Positions 49,301 to 57,524 of a stretch of 64,000 bases of DNA are shown here, piece after piece. The notes under the pieces were generated by a model. The model did no database searches and was not told where the DNA came from. It worked only from the letters and a program-made list of their open reading frames with translations. Each line of letters begins with the position of its first letter. Position 1 is the stretch's first letter. The stretch is from contig JAPFFF010000008.1 of the NCBI GenBank assembly GCA_039105265.1, forward strand, positions 4,774,001 through 4,838,000. Direction: 5' to 3'. The stretch is from Tritrichomonas musculus (Eukaryota; Parabasalia; Tritrichomonadida; Tritrichomonadidae). The position numbers and the translations under genes were made by a program.

Positions 49301-51767
49301 TCTTTTTGGGTGGTGATGCTTTTGCTGTTATGTTGCTTTCTGTATCGATATGTTCATCAGAAGCCATTTCAGCAGATGGTTGATCACTATCTTTAACTGA
49401 AAGAATTGAAGTAGATTCTTCTTCATCTTTTTTCTCTAATTTTTTATTATCAGACTCAGCATCACTATTATTATCAGCTATATTATTTCCAAAGGTTGGT
49501 GTTAATAATCCTTTATTTTTCTTTTTTGTATTTGATTTTGGTGGAATATATTCGATTGAATAGTTAATTGGTCGAGTTAAATTTTTACTTATTTTAGGAA
49601 GAGTATTTGATTTAAACTGACTATCTTCGTTGTCTTCTTCATCTTCTTCAAATGATGAATTCTTATTTTTTAAGTTTGGGTGAGCTGTTTTACTTTGAAA
49701 AAAAATTGGTTCTTTTTGGGGACTGTTTTTGCTGCTTTCTGATTCTTCCTCTTCTTCAAATTTACTAAGTTCATCCTGCATTTCAGCGTCATTTTGTGGA
49801 GCTTCTTTATTTTCTTTTTCATGCTTTTGGTTGGGGGATATGATGATTTCCGAAAAGCTAAGATTTGGGCTATTACTGTTTGTTTTATTTATTTGGCTTT
49901 GCTTTGGACTTAAAGCAGGGGAATTATCTCCGCTTTTTTGTTGATACCATTCAATAATTATTTCATCATTAAAAAGATTTGTTCCTGAAAGCCTATCTTT
50001 GGCTTCTTTAGCAGATTTATGCTTCTTATAATTAATTATTGCATAAAAATTACTTTCTTTATTAGTGCTTCCAGGTTCTTGTATTATTTTGGAATCAACA
50101 ACAGTCCCAAATTGAACAAAATATGGCATTAATTGCTTCTTTTTAATCTTTTGTGTAAACCTTCCAACAAGTAAGCATGTTTTACTTGGAGGTAATTGAA
50201 ATTGGGTTTCAATTTGTTGAAGTGAATTCGAATTTGAATCGGAAATTAAGGAAGTTGAGTCTGTCTCTGTAGTTTCTTGATCTTTTATTTGTGATAATTG
50301 CGATCTGGTCGGTGTTGGGGAATAATAACTAATACTACGCATTATATCATTTGAATTGTAAATATTGTTATTACTATTAGTATAATTTAGATTATTTAGA
50401 TTATTTGATATATTATTGTTATTTAGTTGATTTGTATCGCCAATATTATTTTTTATATTATTTGGAATATATTGGGCATTATCCTCAGTGGGTAAGTTAT
50501 TAGAATTTTGGTTTGTATTATTTTGAATCTTACGGTTTTTAATTTGATTATTGGTGTTATTATTAAATGGAATGCTTGAATTATTACCATTTGGAGAATT
50601 AGGAGTTGAGTTGGCTGAAACGGGTCTTTTTTGCGTTGTTGGAAGTTTATAATTATTTTCTTCTAAAGATTTAGCAAATTCTTGAACTTCGTTGAGATGT
50701 TCGTTTACAAGATTTTTGTATTTTTGTTTAAGCTCTTGATTACGACTTTCAGCATTATAAAGTTGATCTTCAAGATTATGTAGTTCTTCAATTTCTTTCA
50801 TATCTTCCTCTAGTTGATGGTATTCAATTTTTAATTTACGATATTTTTCAATTTCAGAATTAACGCGTTTATGAAGATCAGTAACGACAGCATTTTGATT
50901 TGCTAAGTCTCTTTCAACATCAATTTCATTAATTATGTTTTTCCTCATTAAAGTAGAATTAATTTCTTCTTCTAAGTCAGTAATATTTTGAGCGATTGAA
51001 TAAACTTCTGATTTATTTTTAGCATTACTTTGGCGATATAAATCTAGCTGTTCATTAGAAAGTTGGAAATTAATTAAATTAATGGTTTGTTGGAGTTTAT
51101 CGCTTTGGTCTTGTAATAATGCAAGTTTTGCGCTTTCGGAACTAAGCTGAACAGGCGATTGGTAAGCAGGTAAAAATGTTGATTTGATATGATCTCCTAG
51201 TGTTTCTGGTGTTATTTCTGAAAGATTCTGATAAACTTTGGTATCTTCTTCAATTTCTTTTCTTAATTTTGAGATTTCACGCTGCAATTTATCGACATTA
51301 ATTTTTTCTGATTGATAAAGGCTAACCAAATTGGATGGTTCTATCAAAGGGTGAGTTGGTGAAATTGGTGGTGATGCAGGTGGCGATAAAGACTGTGATA
51401 AAGTTGGTGATAATGGTGGTGAAATTGTTGGTGAAATAGTTGGTGAAATTTTTGGTTCTGCTGAATGTAAATTTGAGGAGTGATTGGAGCTTGGTTCTGT
51501 GGGTGGCAAATTTGATGAGCGATTAGAGCTTGGTTCTGTCGGTGGCAAATTTGATGAACGATTAAAGTTTGGTTCTGTCGGTGGTAAGTTTGGAGAACGA
51601 TTTGTGTGTGTTGGATTTCGTCGAGGAGTTCTCATTGCAAGCTGCCTCCCAACACTTGAATTTACATAAAGTTGATTGCATAAAGGACGGAAATTATCAT
51701 TCCATATTGATTTTACTTCATTATTACTTTCTTTCGACTTCATTTCCACATAATTTTTATTTTTCAT
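37356..51767 (-). CDS. Giant 4803-residue RRM protein with repeat-rich acidic body
   Basis: A single 14.4-kb frame. Approximate residue map: Pro/Ser repeats with NRSSNLPPTEPS units (55-135); coiled coil (145-370); Asn-rich linker; one RRM at about 525-600 (LLVGRFTQKIKKK, NFYAIINYKKHKSAKEA); Ser/Lys-rich stretch (920-1400); units of ENEKSSARKSQSDKLN (about 1900-2030); a QEEEPK hexapeptide array (2240-2323); W-acidic motifs (about 2355-2640); about twenty [AV]DD[IV]F acidic motifs (3060-4440); an NTKQDE hexapeptide array (4446-4677); and a tail ending DSFDSDKWN. The single RRM suggests RNA binding, while the acidic body looks disordered and rich in possible casein kinase 2 sites. No known family has this whole layout as far as I can tell. 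The frame is uninterrupted despite many repeats, so it is selected. It should be one of the larger proteins of the cell. Confidence 0.85.
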   Translation of the reverse strand: MKNKNYVEMKSKESNNEVKSIWNDNFRPLCNQLYVNSSVGRQLAMRTPRRNPTHTNRSPNLPPTEPNFNRSSNLPPTEPSSNRSSNLPPTEPSSNHSSNLHSAEPKISPTISPTISPPLSPTLSQSLSPPASPPISPTHPLIEPSNLVSLYQSEKINVDKLQREISKLRKEIEEDTKVYQNLSEITPETLGDHIKSTFLPAYQSPVQLSSESAKLALLQDQSDKLQQTINLINFQLSNEQLDLYRQSNAKNKSEVYSIAQNITDLEEEINSTLMRKNIINEIDVERDLANQNAVVTDLHKRVNSEIEKYRKLKIEYHQLEEDMKEIEELHNLEDQLYNAESRNQELKQKYKNLVNEHLNEVQEFAKSLEENNYKLPTTQKRPVSANSTPNSPNGNNSSIPFNNNTNNQIKNRKIQNNTNQNSNNLPTEDNAQYIPNNIKNNIGDTNQLNNNNISNNLNNLNYTNSNNNIYNSNDIMRSISYYSPTPTRSQLSQIKDQETTETDSTSLISDSNSNSLQQIETQFQLPPSKTCLLVGRFTQKIKKKQLMPYFVQFGTVVDSKIIQEPGSTNKESNFYAIINYKKHKSAKEAKDRLSGTNLFNDEIIIEWYQQKSGDNSPALSPKQSQINKTNSNSPNLSFSEIIISPNQKHEKENKEAPQNDAEMQDELSKFEEEEESESSKNSPQKEPIFFQSKTAHPNLKNKNSSFEEDEEDNEDSQFKSNTLPKISKNLTRPINYSIEYIPPKSNTKKKNKGLLTPTFGNNIADNNSDAESDNKKLEKKDEEESTSILSVKDSDQPSAEMASDEHIDTESNITAKASPPKKILKDKKIKNLNDEQSAKQSSSPAQLEENIDDLISSSEIEIKSPKNIYTNFFNVPIDESSDISTDSQAKNRKVAFFSDSLSSEEPVERTPPPKTFTSFFSNQPKHFSSSKEKSSINSSSSGLKEKSRHTSNSDATSSKKGKRAALDNSENNVQVAKSKNELPKVDSSQVQRKKPKEPEDNQQQPLLSSSDSNSVKLEANSSDPNKKLSENSKSSSNNASSSQVESEKTNNEIQEKEEIQPNKHSNSNQLKNQPSEDKIKSNKSNHSSSKSNKKDAELNKSESHKSNNYKDDKKSSSSSKQKQKVESDTKNQLNDEKANLDSTSSVFREESHPNQLSNIIPDVANKLFAADDNKKESASIRNIDDEKSISDSNKSNRGVKKPSQSSEKIEQKQKSEKSSSRKHTSSKSDKNKSAPENNSQKSAEIKKSSSSVKLDKSEASEKSKSNSSKRKSDAIQKSKESESKNKSASEKGNSSKQLSEKENKVSSEKNNSSKVKSSSEKDNKIKSDTGKNNSSKGKSASERGNDKTNKSNSEKEAIKSKENSSSHDLLNSKTANSASSKHHKSDSSASKKDIKTKLSDQINPVADAIFKNDQKEEQKPDTADQKEPNVFTAFGEALGLKDNDKKNESDKSNEKTETKENDEKPEAKEKEIQKSDQLQPNILSSFGEALGLKDNSKKSESEKTENKEKEEEQKPEIEEKDKNPETKENNEKIETKENNEKTETKDTKEKPEIKEKEIKNPDKLQPNILSVLGEALELKDNHKKSESEKPSEKTETKEKEEESKPEIQENNEKLEIKENNEKTETKETEENPEIKEKEIQNHDKLQPNILSALGTALEPKDNHKKSESEKPEDKEKEIEEKPENKETDEKPEEKDQGNLESTVQNVINSLFSAGNLNKQPQEKENSEKSLRSLSAHSSEKGSGRKSHSKSAREGEKGSSRKSRSTSEKEPANENQKSSARKSQSDKLNESEKGSARKMLSAPGKKNESEKETERKMLSSPEKIKGKVSKNQLKQEKEDKHESEKEKERKMLSEPGKTNESEKEKERKMLSEPGKANSKEKRDLSKSRSQSDKEATQESEKSSARKMKSDKLNESEKGSARKSQSDKLNENEKSSARKSQSDKQNESEKGSARKSQSDKLNENEKSSARKSQSDKLNENEKSSARKSQSDKLNENEKSSARKSQSDKLNENEKGSARKSQSDKLNESEKGSARKMLSAPGKANESEKDIERMMLSAPGKSRPNEKRTLRKNRPKPDKEATQESEKSSARKMQSAPEKEASRESEKGSERKVESEKHESEKGSARKSGQASEKETDKENNREVNNLGSLMNNAFSALLGNDANNAAQKNEEEKPPKECQSEGSSSRTKKRSKPEYDDFSMSSSEQIKKDKSHSSSVIDEFGNSHRHEEEPKEEEHKQEEEPKAEEPKQEEEPKQEEEPKQEEEPKQEEEPKQEEEPKQEEEPKQEEEPKQEEEPKQEEEPKQEEEPKQEEEPKQEEEPKQEEEPKVEEHKQEEEHKQEEEYKQEEEPNQEKKVKDKKADEIDWDESDDNKETDSNKRQASPQPQDEEKSKEQPQIQQPNKSNEDSEFSDFNNEEIKKFTKSATPAEEAKEEPIKAKPKKKKKVESIWDDDEEDGEVYDDDDNENESAHDNEEAKQETKVQEKEKPKTKKRKKKVESIWDDDDEDEYEYYDDENENAVGSEDTKKQQTIEEKPKEKKKDDSLWADSDNDDNNNDVFSSEEIKNASKAAPKDTEKEKPKKKKKDDSLWADSDNDDNDNDEFSSEEIKNASKAAPKDTEEEKPKKKKKTDSIWSDSDDNNAEFSSEKPKDAQNKANNVKEEENHSELDDNSQLQVPKIDILNLNSDKKLKSSSEKETQDENKPDTEITLNDENKEQEKQPEPKQLEEPKQEEEESKQEKQPEPKQEEDEQNKKKDEIKQNNDDTKSEEDAQKENEPKKKDDEEKKEEGNDEKEQQNNNDEEKANIRIETNEDGSKVEILDVNNYSSLDADDDSDIPDINHIRNKETEEDNKVKDQEQKPTEESKQNTTEDDSNYSNGEIVQTQALSIVTAASDSEEGTISLNDDDDDEDKGKVTDIKKNSSPDQLSNMMNAFAGKLLGDSDNKGDNVILISSSDEMISGSDRNKKDNKNVNQVMKISDDDDKLSSNADGNKKLLLDEKPSLSPSEKVSDVPMIGESNKETNEEGEKKNANPASLMKMEPYSSEEGGKKDEKQVNQELEEMKAQSVPRNAVAVDDIFSTGDENNSEEETKQQTKDANKTEPETKAKQETENQDEIHNSNKVEEKDKKPIPRKVMAVDDIFSTSEENESDKAKKEEEKVEQKESQEEKQKSETEEKENDDKEKQPKAAVQKVSSADDIFAAGDSEENTNTKPEAKEEEKENEGGEEKVTTESKVSKVSSGDDVFAADDSEEDSHTKENPEENANTKSEVKEAKEEKEGGEEKVATESKVSKVSSGDDIFAADEDEEGDKKNAQNPEENEESNTTEQKQEPEEDKEKEINNNETEDATKSDKQDEEDGKLANKETEEMNAQSDQRNLVDVDSIFSTGDEGDIEDLSKKEKQAEESKEDGGPQAQSAQSDTAHGNDVFAMSTETENESNNENKEKDEKHESEKPENENKGQLQKEEEKPEENHVSENQDEKQKNEVNEEVKPVSENQEEKHVSENEETKPISEIQEEKPANENQEEKHVSENQEEKPENEKHDSEAKPDEKNETGTKVDADKNSDNESKDDKHGSESKEIEEMKANSVPRNVVPVDEKDSESPRKPETQASSENPENKDEKQKAENEEQQNQEHQSEHQEKQESDNEEVKQISENKDEPNNKEQQSKEEEETTKNKEAENENKVEETAETKNKEEEERHEKENKAEEENHKPENKEEEDKEQPQKESDDKPEEKEKKDNENTNKEQQEANENNNVIDNKEEGNKTNTENKEEEEKKENKEEINHESDNKEPEDKVSEEPNKQQENTEEEKHESDNKEHPNKPENTEEEKHESDNKEPEDKASEEPNKQQENTEEEKHESDNKEQPNKDPQNEKIEEKHESEKEDGENQSQPNSKPVVAADDPFSAGDEDSQNSAKPKEEAKTDEKAAESKDSENKSGKHTDPLKEIEIEEEETNESSTNNQNEDKHVNKELEEMKAKSVPRNVVAVDDIFSAGDEKNSEEEPKQQKQTKTETENQNENENKEKASQSTVQKASSDDDIFAKDDDEKEKPQQNSQQEEKTKTDEEKENDDKEKQPKAAVQKVSSTDDIFAADDSEENTNTKPEAKEEEKEKEGGEEKVTTKSKVSKVSSGDDVFAADDSEEDSHKKENPEENANTKPEVKEVKEEKEGEEEVATKSKVSKVSSGDDVFAADDSEEDSHKKENPEENTNTKPEVKEAKEEKEKQEEKEGGEEKVATESKVSKVSSGDDIFAADEDEEGDKKNAQNPEENKESYTTEQEQKEELKEVKVANITKVSSVDDIFSSGEEEKKEKPESKTATKNNETINKEAEDKAKAGQEDVENQGETEKDAKTDGSHSQDQNESKAQESGQKESEIPNARKVMAADDVFSSSDKENSAKDATAPATNTEEAKQDSQEKKEEEPSKNETEKQPVPIQAAPVEDIFSSSDKPQKQPEKQPANTKQDENTKQDENTKQDENTKQDENTKQDENTKQDENTKQDENIKQDENTKQDENTKQDENTKQDENIKQDENTKQDENTKQDENTKQDENTKQDENTKQDENIKQDENIKQDENTKQDENIKQDENIKQDENTKQDENTKQDENTKQDENIKQDENIKQDENIKQDENIKQDENTKQDENTKQDENIKQDENIKQDENIKQDENTKQDENTKQDENTKQDENTKQDENIKKDENKKEDDDKDSSQSLNSSIQKNNVKAKPKTSSSLKQTSQLSESIADSNQSTDWFAASESSMNDLPVTPVTKVVKQQNNNNTEKETNDQQQQQQEQQNENNNQNKADVVPITDDDNDSFDSDKWN
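37735..38430 (-). repeat. 18-bp coding array, NTKQDE/NIKQDE units
   Basis: About 38 units of 18 bp encode NTKQDE or NIKQDE in the giant protein. The units differ mainly at the T/I codon (ACT versus ATT or ATA). No stop occurs in several other frames of both strands, which creates long false ORFs here (plus strand FSSCLV and LFSVFV repeats, minus strand KTKTLN repeats). Confidence 0.9.
44797..45046 (-). repeat. 18-bp coding array, QEEEPK units
   Basis: Thirteen to fourteen near-identical 18-bp units encode QEEEPK within the giant protein, with diverged units at both edges (VEEHKQEEEH and similar). Synonymous changes are few, so the array expanded recently or is homogenised. Confidence 0.88.
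45690..46075 (-). repeat. 48-bp coding array, ENEKSSARKSQSDKLN units
   Basis: Eight to nine 16-residue units occur in tandem in the giant protein. They alternate ENEKSSAR and ESEKGSAR, and are basic, unlike the acidic arrays on either side. RKSQSDK could be a kinase target site, but that is a guess. Confidence 0.85.
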
Positions 51768-52859
51768 TCAAAATAACGACGAAATCTTTTTCAAAGGTTC
51801 TATTGAAAATTCTAGGGAAATTGAAAATAATGACCAAATATAATGTGAAAAAAATCTTTTGTGATGAAAAATATGAATATATAAAAACGTTAATTTCTCA
51901 ATCTTTAAAAGATAAAAATTAATTTAAAAATGCAAAATAAACTCTTTTATAATATTTTTATGTTGTAAAGAAAATAATTTCTTTTATAACTTTGTTATAA
52001 AAATTATTATCATTGAAATATCAAAATATTACAGTTTTGATGATATTTTAATATCATATTTTAGCATAAAAAAAATTATAGGTCAGATGACAAAGCAATA
52101 TGTGTTAAACCATATTTTTGACCAGATATTTTCATTGATTCCTATAAAATAGATTAATCAAATTATTTTATTAAATAATTATGAATGGTGTATTATCTGT
52201 AATTATTAGTAAAATATATCAAATTTCATTATATGTTGAAAAATTCAGATATCTTAAAAATTTGCATCTCAAAATTTTTGGTTCAAATTTGAAAGATGAA
52301 AATTTATTTCATCATTTAATGATTCATATATTTTTATCCGAATCATTCCAAATTAAAAACCAATCCAAATAATTTTACGTAAAAAGACGACTTTATTGTT
52401 TATTTGGCTCCTAAATTAAATCTAAATAATTTCAATAGAGCCAAATAATTTTCCTCCAACCTGCCTTAATTTTCAAATAGAAACATCAAATTTAGATTGT
52501 GAACAACTTTTCTTTATTCAAAATGAATGATATTTCAAACAAAAGATACAAACTTGAATTCACATTAAGAAACCTTTTAATTCATGCTTTTTTGGCCTTC
52601 TGAGAATTTTTATTGATTGATTTCTTTTATAAATCTCTGATGTGAACAAAGATTAATGTTTTATGGTGAAATTGTCCGAAAAATAGCTAAAAAATTGTAT
52701 TTAAGTATCATTTATGCATTCTCTTGATGGTGAATAATTTAATATCAAAATATTTGAAATTGATTCATCAATTGTTGAGTTAGGTTTTTTCTGCAAAAAA
52801 TTGAATGTTATCAAAATTGTGAGACGATTTTCTTAAGAAAATTTTTTCTATGTATAAAA
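51768..52859. other. 1.1-kb AT-rich spacer, no gene seen
   Basis: Short frames (52181-52372 and the 3' part of one reaching 51922) have AT-driven composition and match nothing. The left side is the promoter of the giant gene; CGTCGTTATTTTGA, read towards that gene, directly precedes its ATG. No repeat ends or RNA genes were recognised. Confidence 0.6.
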
Positions 52860-54551
52860 ATGATGTTCTATAAAAATGAAGAAAATGATGATGCATCAAG
52901 AAAAGATTTTCAAGATGAAGATGCAAACTCCCAAAATATTGCCAATCGATTTGAGGATTTTTATCATTCTATGATGCAATTTTATAAAAATATTTTGGAA
53001 TCAGGAAAAATGCTAAGTGAAGAATTAATCAAGCAGTCAACTTTTTTTTTAAATCAATTGAAGATTTTTGTACAGCATGGATTTGATATCGCTACAATTA
53101 ATTTTGATCTTTTAAGATTTATTTTTTCTATTCCAACAGAAGTTATTAATAATAGATTTTCTGACCTTGAAGATAATAATGAATTAGATCCCAGCAAAGC
53201 AAATTTAGATAGTAACGGCATAAGTTACATTGATTTGAGAAATTTTATTTACGAATTTGTAGTCTTTATCGAAGTATTTAGTGACAAATCATCAGATGAA
53301 ATTTGTTTTAAATTATTTTCGACAAATTATATAAATGCTATCACTATTATCTTAAATAACGTAAAAAATTATACAATTATTTTAACAGCTATCAAATGTT
53401 TTATAAATCTCTTAGATAAAAAGCCAATGTTAGGGCAGTTGATTTCTTATCATCTTTATGGTGATTTATATAAACTTTATAATTACAAAATTGAAAACAT
53501 TATGGCAAAAAATAAGCGCATAATTTATTTTGATCATTCAAATCCAAACTATAGCACTGAGTACCAATATGTTTTATTTAGATGTGCAGCCATTGAAGCT
53601 TTTTGTAATTTTGAGGTCTTTTTGCCAAATCTTTACAAACAAGTTCAAGAAGAGAACCGTGATAGAGGTCCAAAACAGCTTTTTGATTCTCTAAAGTTAC
53701 TTATTGACATTAATAATGATCAAAATGACATAATCAAGCAATACCAAACAGATTTTTTCTTTAAAATGGTTGAAAAAATATTTCGTTATGCTGACCCAAT
53801 GATAACCAAATTTTATTTTACAGATAAGTTTATAAATATTATAATCCAATTAATTGGCCCAAATTTCGACTTTAAATATGATAAACAAATCATTTTTTGC
53901 CTTTCAAAAATAGCAGAATCAGGTGCCACGCCAGCACGTTTAATTCTAACGCCTCAGTTTCTACAATATCAACCGTATGTTCTTCACAGCCAAAAAGGAA
54001 ATTACATAAACAAGCAATTAATCATTTTGTATTGTAATTTATGGTGTACGATTATTTCAAGCCTAGGTGGTCCTTCAAATATTGCTTATGCACGTATTGC
54101 AGGAATTAAATTTCTTAAAGAGCATTCCAATTCAATCATTGAAATGACAAAAATTATTATAAGTCAGCAAAAAAATGACTGTGAATTTGAAATGATCAAA
54201 GCAACTTCGCTCATTCATGTTGCATTGATAAATATAAACGATAATGAATTAACATCAAGGATTTTGGAAAACTTTCCTGATACTTTGTACCATATTCAAC
54301 AATTGATCGAAGAAGAAGATCCTAAAGCGATAATCCCAATTATAAAGGCAACCGAGATTTTATTAATTTTTTTTGAAAAACAAGGAAAAGAAAAATACCC
54401 TCAAATCATCGAATGGATTCAAAATGGTATTTTGGTAGAATCTCTTAAGAATGCGCAAACATCTTTATATGAATATGCCAATATTTGTCTAGAAATTCAA
54501 AGAGTTCTCAAAATGTTTGATTCTTTCTTCGTGACACCTGAGATGCCCTAA
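52860..54551 (+). CDS. ARM-like helical protein, trichomonad-type
   Basis: The 563-residue protein has an acidic N-terminus (EENDDASRKDFQDED) and then, from about residue 30, nothing but amphipathic helices in pairs, typical of an armadillo or HEAT-like solenoid. No catalytic motif, signal peptide or membrane segment is visible. Recognisable segments include NAITIILNNVKNYTIILTAI and RFMLTPQF-like helices (LILTPQFLQYQPYV) in the second half. Proteins of this style are numerous in trichomonads and mostly unnamed. I do not know its function. The captured piece at 7295-8089 is of similar style. Confidence 0.6.
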   Translation: MMFYKNEENDDASRKDFQDEDANSQNIANRFEDFYHSMMQFYKNILESGKMLSEELIKQSTFFLNQLKIFVQHGFDIATINFDLLRFIFSIPTEVINNRFSDLEDNNELDPSKANLDSNGISYIDLRNFIYEFVVFIEVFSDKSSDEICFKLFSTNYINAITIILNNVKNYTIILTAIKCFINLLDKKPMLGQLISYHLYGDLYKLYNYKIENIMAKNKRIIYFDHSNPNYSTEYQYVLFRCAAIEAFCNFEVFLPNLYKQVQEENRDRGPKQLFDSLKLLIDINNDQNDIIKQYQTDFFFKMVEKIFRYADPMITKFYFTDKFINIIIQLIGPNFDFKYDKQIIFCLSKIAESGATPARLILTPQFLQYQPYVLHSQKGNYINKQLIILYCNLWCTIISSLGGPSNIAYARIAGIKFLKEHSNSIIEMTKIIISQQKNDCEFEMIKATSLIHVALININDNELTSRILENFPDTLYHIQQLIEEEDPKAIIPIIKATEILLIFFEKQGKEKYPQIIEWIQNGILVESLKNAQTSLYEYANICLEIQRVLKMFDSFFVTPEMP

Positions 54552-55688
54552 AGCTTGATGTAAAAAAAGAATAACTAAGATTGTGTGTAAATAAATGAAT
54601 TTTTTAAATCCTTCAACAAAGCTATGCATAATTGTAATATTTTTTTATGAAAGTAAATCAATTTTGTTCTGTTATTCTAATCATTAAGAAAATATCTTAA
54701 ATCCTGAATATTTTTTCTATAAAATTGTCTAATTATTGTTTGAATTGATTGAATCAATTGGATTAACTTAATAACGAAAACTTTTCTACGAAAAATTAAT
54801 ATTTTCATGCAAGATATTTTTAAATTTCTTTTTTAAAAAAAAAAAAAAAAATATAGGTTGATGTACAATCATGGAAAACAAAAAAATTAGATTTTCAGTT
54901 AAGTAACGTTTTTTTATGAAAACTTTTACAAAATTGATTTATTTTCTGACAATTATTTGCTTATTTCAAAATTTTTTCACAAAAGTATAATTGAAATTTT
55001 AAATTAACTCAAATTTTTACCAACGACCACATCATCCGATAAGATAAAAATTTGAGTTATTAAATAATAAAAAATCGGAATGTTGGCCATATAAAAATAA
55101 TTTTTTATATAATATTTATTGCAGGATAATAATTTATTTATTTATAAAAAATAAATAAAATATTTTAATTATTATATGAGAAGATATAAATAAATAATAA
55201 ATTCTTTTTTTTGTTTCTTTTTTTTGAGAGAGCAATACAATTCAAAAAGCATTTTGCAAAGATCAATTCTACCATATTACAAATTAGTTTAATTTGAAAA
55301 ATTAGACATAATATTTTTAAATAATCTAAAAATAATATAAATATTGGAATGATATGTCAAATGTGATGTAAATTCAAAAAAAATGAAATATCTTTATATT
55401 TAAGTTGTTAATATAAATATCATTGATTTTTATATATTAAAATATTAATTTACAAAATAAAATTAAATTTATTATAAATAAATATGTTTATATTAAGAGA
55501 AATTATATTTATTATTTATTTATTCAAAAGTAAAAATCAACTGTTAAAACTATTGAAAAAATAACCAAAGGATATAGAAAAAAACTTGTTATTACTATTG
55601 AAATGCTGATCGATAAGGATAAATTTACACCTTAAAAATTGATGATAAATTTAAAATCAATCAAAATTCATCAAATATTTTTAGCATA
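54552..55688. other. 1.14-kb AT-rich spacer, no gene seen
   Basis: Very AT-rich with long A and T runs (for example 54834-54850 and 55206-55226). No ORF over 60 codons, repeat end or RNA gene was recognised. TTCATCAAAT, just before the kinase ATG, resembles an initiator. Confidence 0.6.
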
Positions 55689-56735
55689 ATGTCAGTTGAT
55701 CTTCAACCCATTCCAAAGAAAACTCTTTCTACAATGGCAGAGTTTCCACCTTCCAAAATTGAAGAAATTAAAAATATTCTTTTTCAGCATGAATATGAAA
55801 TGATGGAACGATTAGGATTTGGTGGATTTTCTGTTATTTTCAAAGTATATTCTCTCAAATACCAAAATTTTTTTGCAGCAAAAATTACAAATTCAGCATC
55901 GACCCGTCATAGAACATCATCAATTGCAGGTGATATTGAAGAAAATGCCCTTCAACAACTTAACCATCCTAATATAATAAAACTTTACGAAAGTTTTCAT
56001 GAAGATAATTTGTCATTTTTAATAATTGAACTTTGTACAAAGAAATCTCTCAAAGATATTATTGGAGAGAAAGGAATGCCAGAATCTCACCTTTTCTCAT
56101 TTATGAAACAGCTATCAGATGCCCTATGTTATTGTCACTCTCTTGGATTTGCGCACAGAGATATCAAACCGCCAAATGTATTAATAGATTCGTACGGTAG
56201 GCCAAAACTTGCTGACTTTGGTATGTGTATTCATGTTGAACCAGGAACTCTTATCAAAGATCATGTTGGTTCGCCTTCTTATCTATCTCCTGAAATCATA
56301 AAAAAAGAGTCCTTTGATCCTTTTAAATCAGATGTCTGGGCAATGGGTGTCACATTTTATGAGATGACAATGGGTCTTATTAAGTGGCCTAAAGATAAAA
56401 CATTAATTGTTGCTTCAATTGCTGAAGGTGGAATATTAATTAAGCCTGAAACTCCTCCTAAAATAGCAATGCTTGTTCGTGCAATGACAGAAATGAACCC
56501 ACAAAAAAGGCCAGATATGAAAAGAATCAGAAACTTAAAAATGATCGACGAAGCTCACGCTGATGGAGTAAGATTATCAAGAGTTTCCGATTGTCAAAGT
56601 CATAATTCAAATTTACAGCTACCGAGGATTAAAATATCAAAAGCACAAATGTCTTTTTTTAATCGTAATCAAAGAAACAAAGCATTTAAGAAACCTAGAA
56701 TAATAACTGCAAATACTTTTGCAACAGGACCTTAA
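55689..56735 (+). CDS. CAMK-like Ser/Thr protein kinase
   Basis: The 348 residues hold one complete kinase domain (about 36-290): glycine loop GFGGFS (43-48), AAKIT with the ATP-binding Lys (65), HRDIKPPN (156-163), DFG (176-178), and an activation segment running to SPE (200-202). All catalytic residues are present, so it should be active. The HRDIKPPN and short activation loop fit the CAMK or NEK-like side of the kinome, as in the large trichomonad kinase expansions. A basic tail of 60 residues (KISKAQMSFFNRNQRNKAFK) follows. Substrate and partner are unknown. Confidence 0.9.
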   Translation: MSVDLQPIPKKTLSTMAEFPPSKIEEIKNILFQHEYEMMERLGFGGFSVIFKVYSLKYQNFFAAKITNSASTRHRTSSIAGDIEENALQQLNHPNIIKLYESFHEDNLSFLIIELCTKKSLKDIIGEKGMPESHLFSFMKQLSDALCYCHSLGFAHRDIKPPNVLIDSYGRPKLADFGMCIHVEPGTLIKDHVGSPSYLSPEIIKKESFDPFKSDVWAMGVTFYEMTMGLIKWPKDKTLIVASIAEGGILIKPETPPKIAMLVRAMTEMNPQKRPDMKRIRNLKMIDEAHADGVRLSRVSDCQSHNSNLQLPRIKISKAQMSFFNRNQRNKAFKKPRIITANTFATGP

Positions 56736-57130
56736 TTATTTGTTATTGTTTTTTATTATTTGTTTTTATATTTTAATTAATAAAGTGTATAGTATTATTT
56801 GTAATACTTTTTTATTTTTTCCCTCATAACGCTTAAACTTCAACATATGCATTAAAAAAAAGAATTAGCCAATCTCATTCATTCATATAATTTTGAATCA
56901 AAAATGTACGTTTAAATGGAAATCTCTCAATTTCGTAAATAAAGGAGTTTAAACTGGTTTTAATAATGTCCGCTTTAGTACACTTTTCAAATATATTTAT
57001 CTTCTTCTATATATAAAAAAATGAAAATTGTGTAAGCTTGTAAATTTGGTGAAATAAACGTTTTTTGGGTTTTAAAAATCACCAAATGTAACCATATTAT
57101 TGTCAAATAAATTTTATTATATAAATTTTT
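56736..57130. other. AT-rich spacer after the kinase gene
   Basis: No gene or repeat was recognised before the TA-flanked MITE that begins at 57133. Confidence 0.55.
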
Positions 57131-57132
57131 TA

Positions 57133-57522
57133 CAGTAAGGTTGTAAAATTCAAAAACGTCTCAAAAGAGGAAAATCTACTTTTTCATAGAAAACGATTAA
57201 AATGAATTTAAAATAAAAGTCAAAATAACGAATTTAATTCAAATTTGGATTTTCCTTTATAGCGTTGCGAAAATGGAAAATCCACTTTTTGAATGATGCT
57301 CATTTTTTCATATAGAGATAGGAAAACACTATTTGATGAATATAATGTCACAAACAGCTGTGTGATAAACTTAATCATGGAAATATTATTTCTTAAAACG
57401 GTAGGTTTAAACAAGATTTTCTCTCTATTTCTTTATTTCTTTCATTTTTATTAATGAAAATTTTTTTCTCAAAAAGTCGATTTTCCTATTTTGAAACGTT
57501 TTCCAATTTTGAAACCTTACTG
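57133..57522. mobile_element. 390-bp TA-flanked MITE (Tc1/mariner type)
   Basis: Left end CAGTAAGGTTGTAAAATTC and the complement of the right end (CAGTAAGGTTTCAAAATTG) can be aligned for about 50 bases with scattered mismatches. TA lies on both sides (57131-57132 and 57523-57524). Inside there are further copies of GGAAAATC(C/G)ACTTTTT in both orientations. No ORF was found that looks real. The right-hand TA is also the left-hand TA of the mariner element next to it. Confidence 0.7.
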
Positions 57523-57524
57523 TA

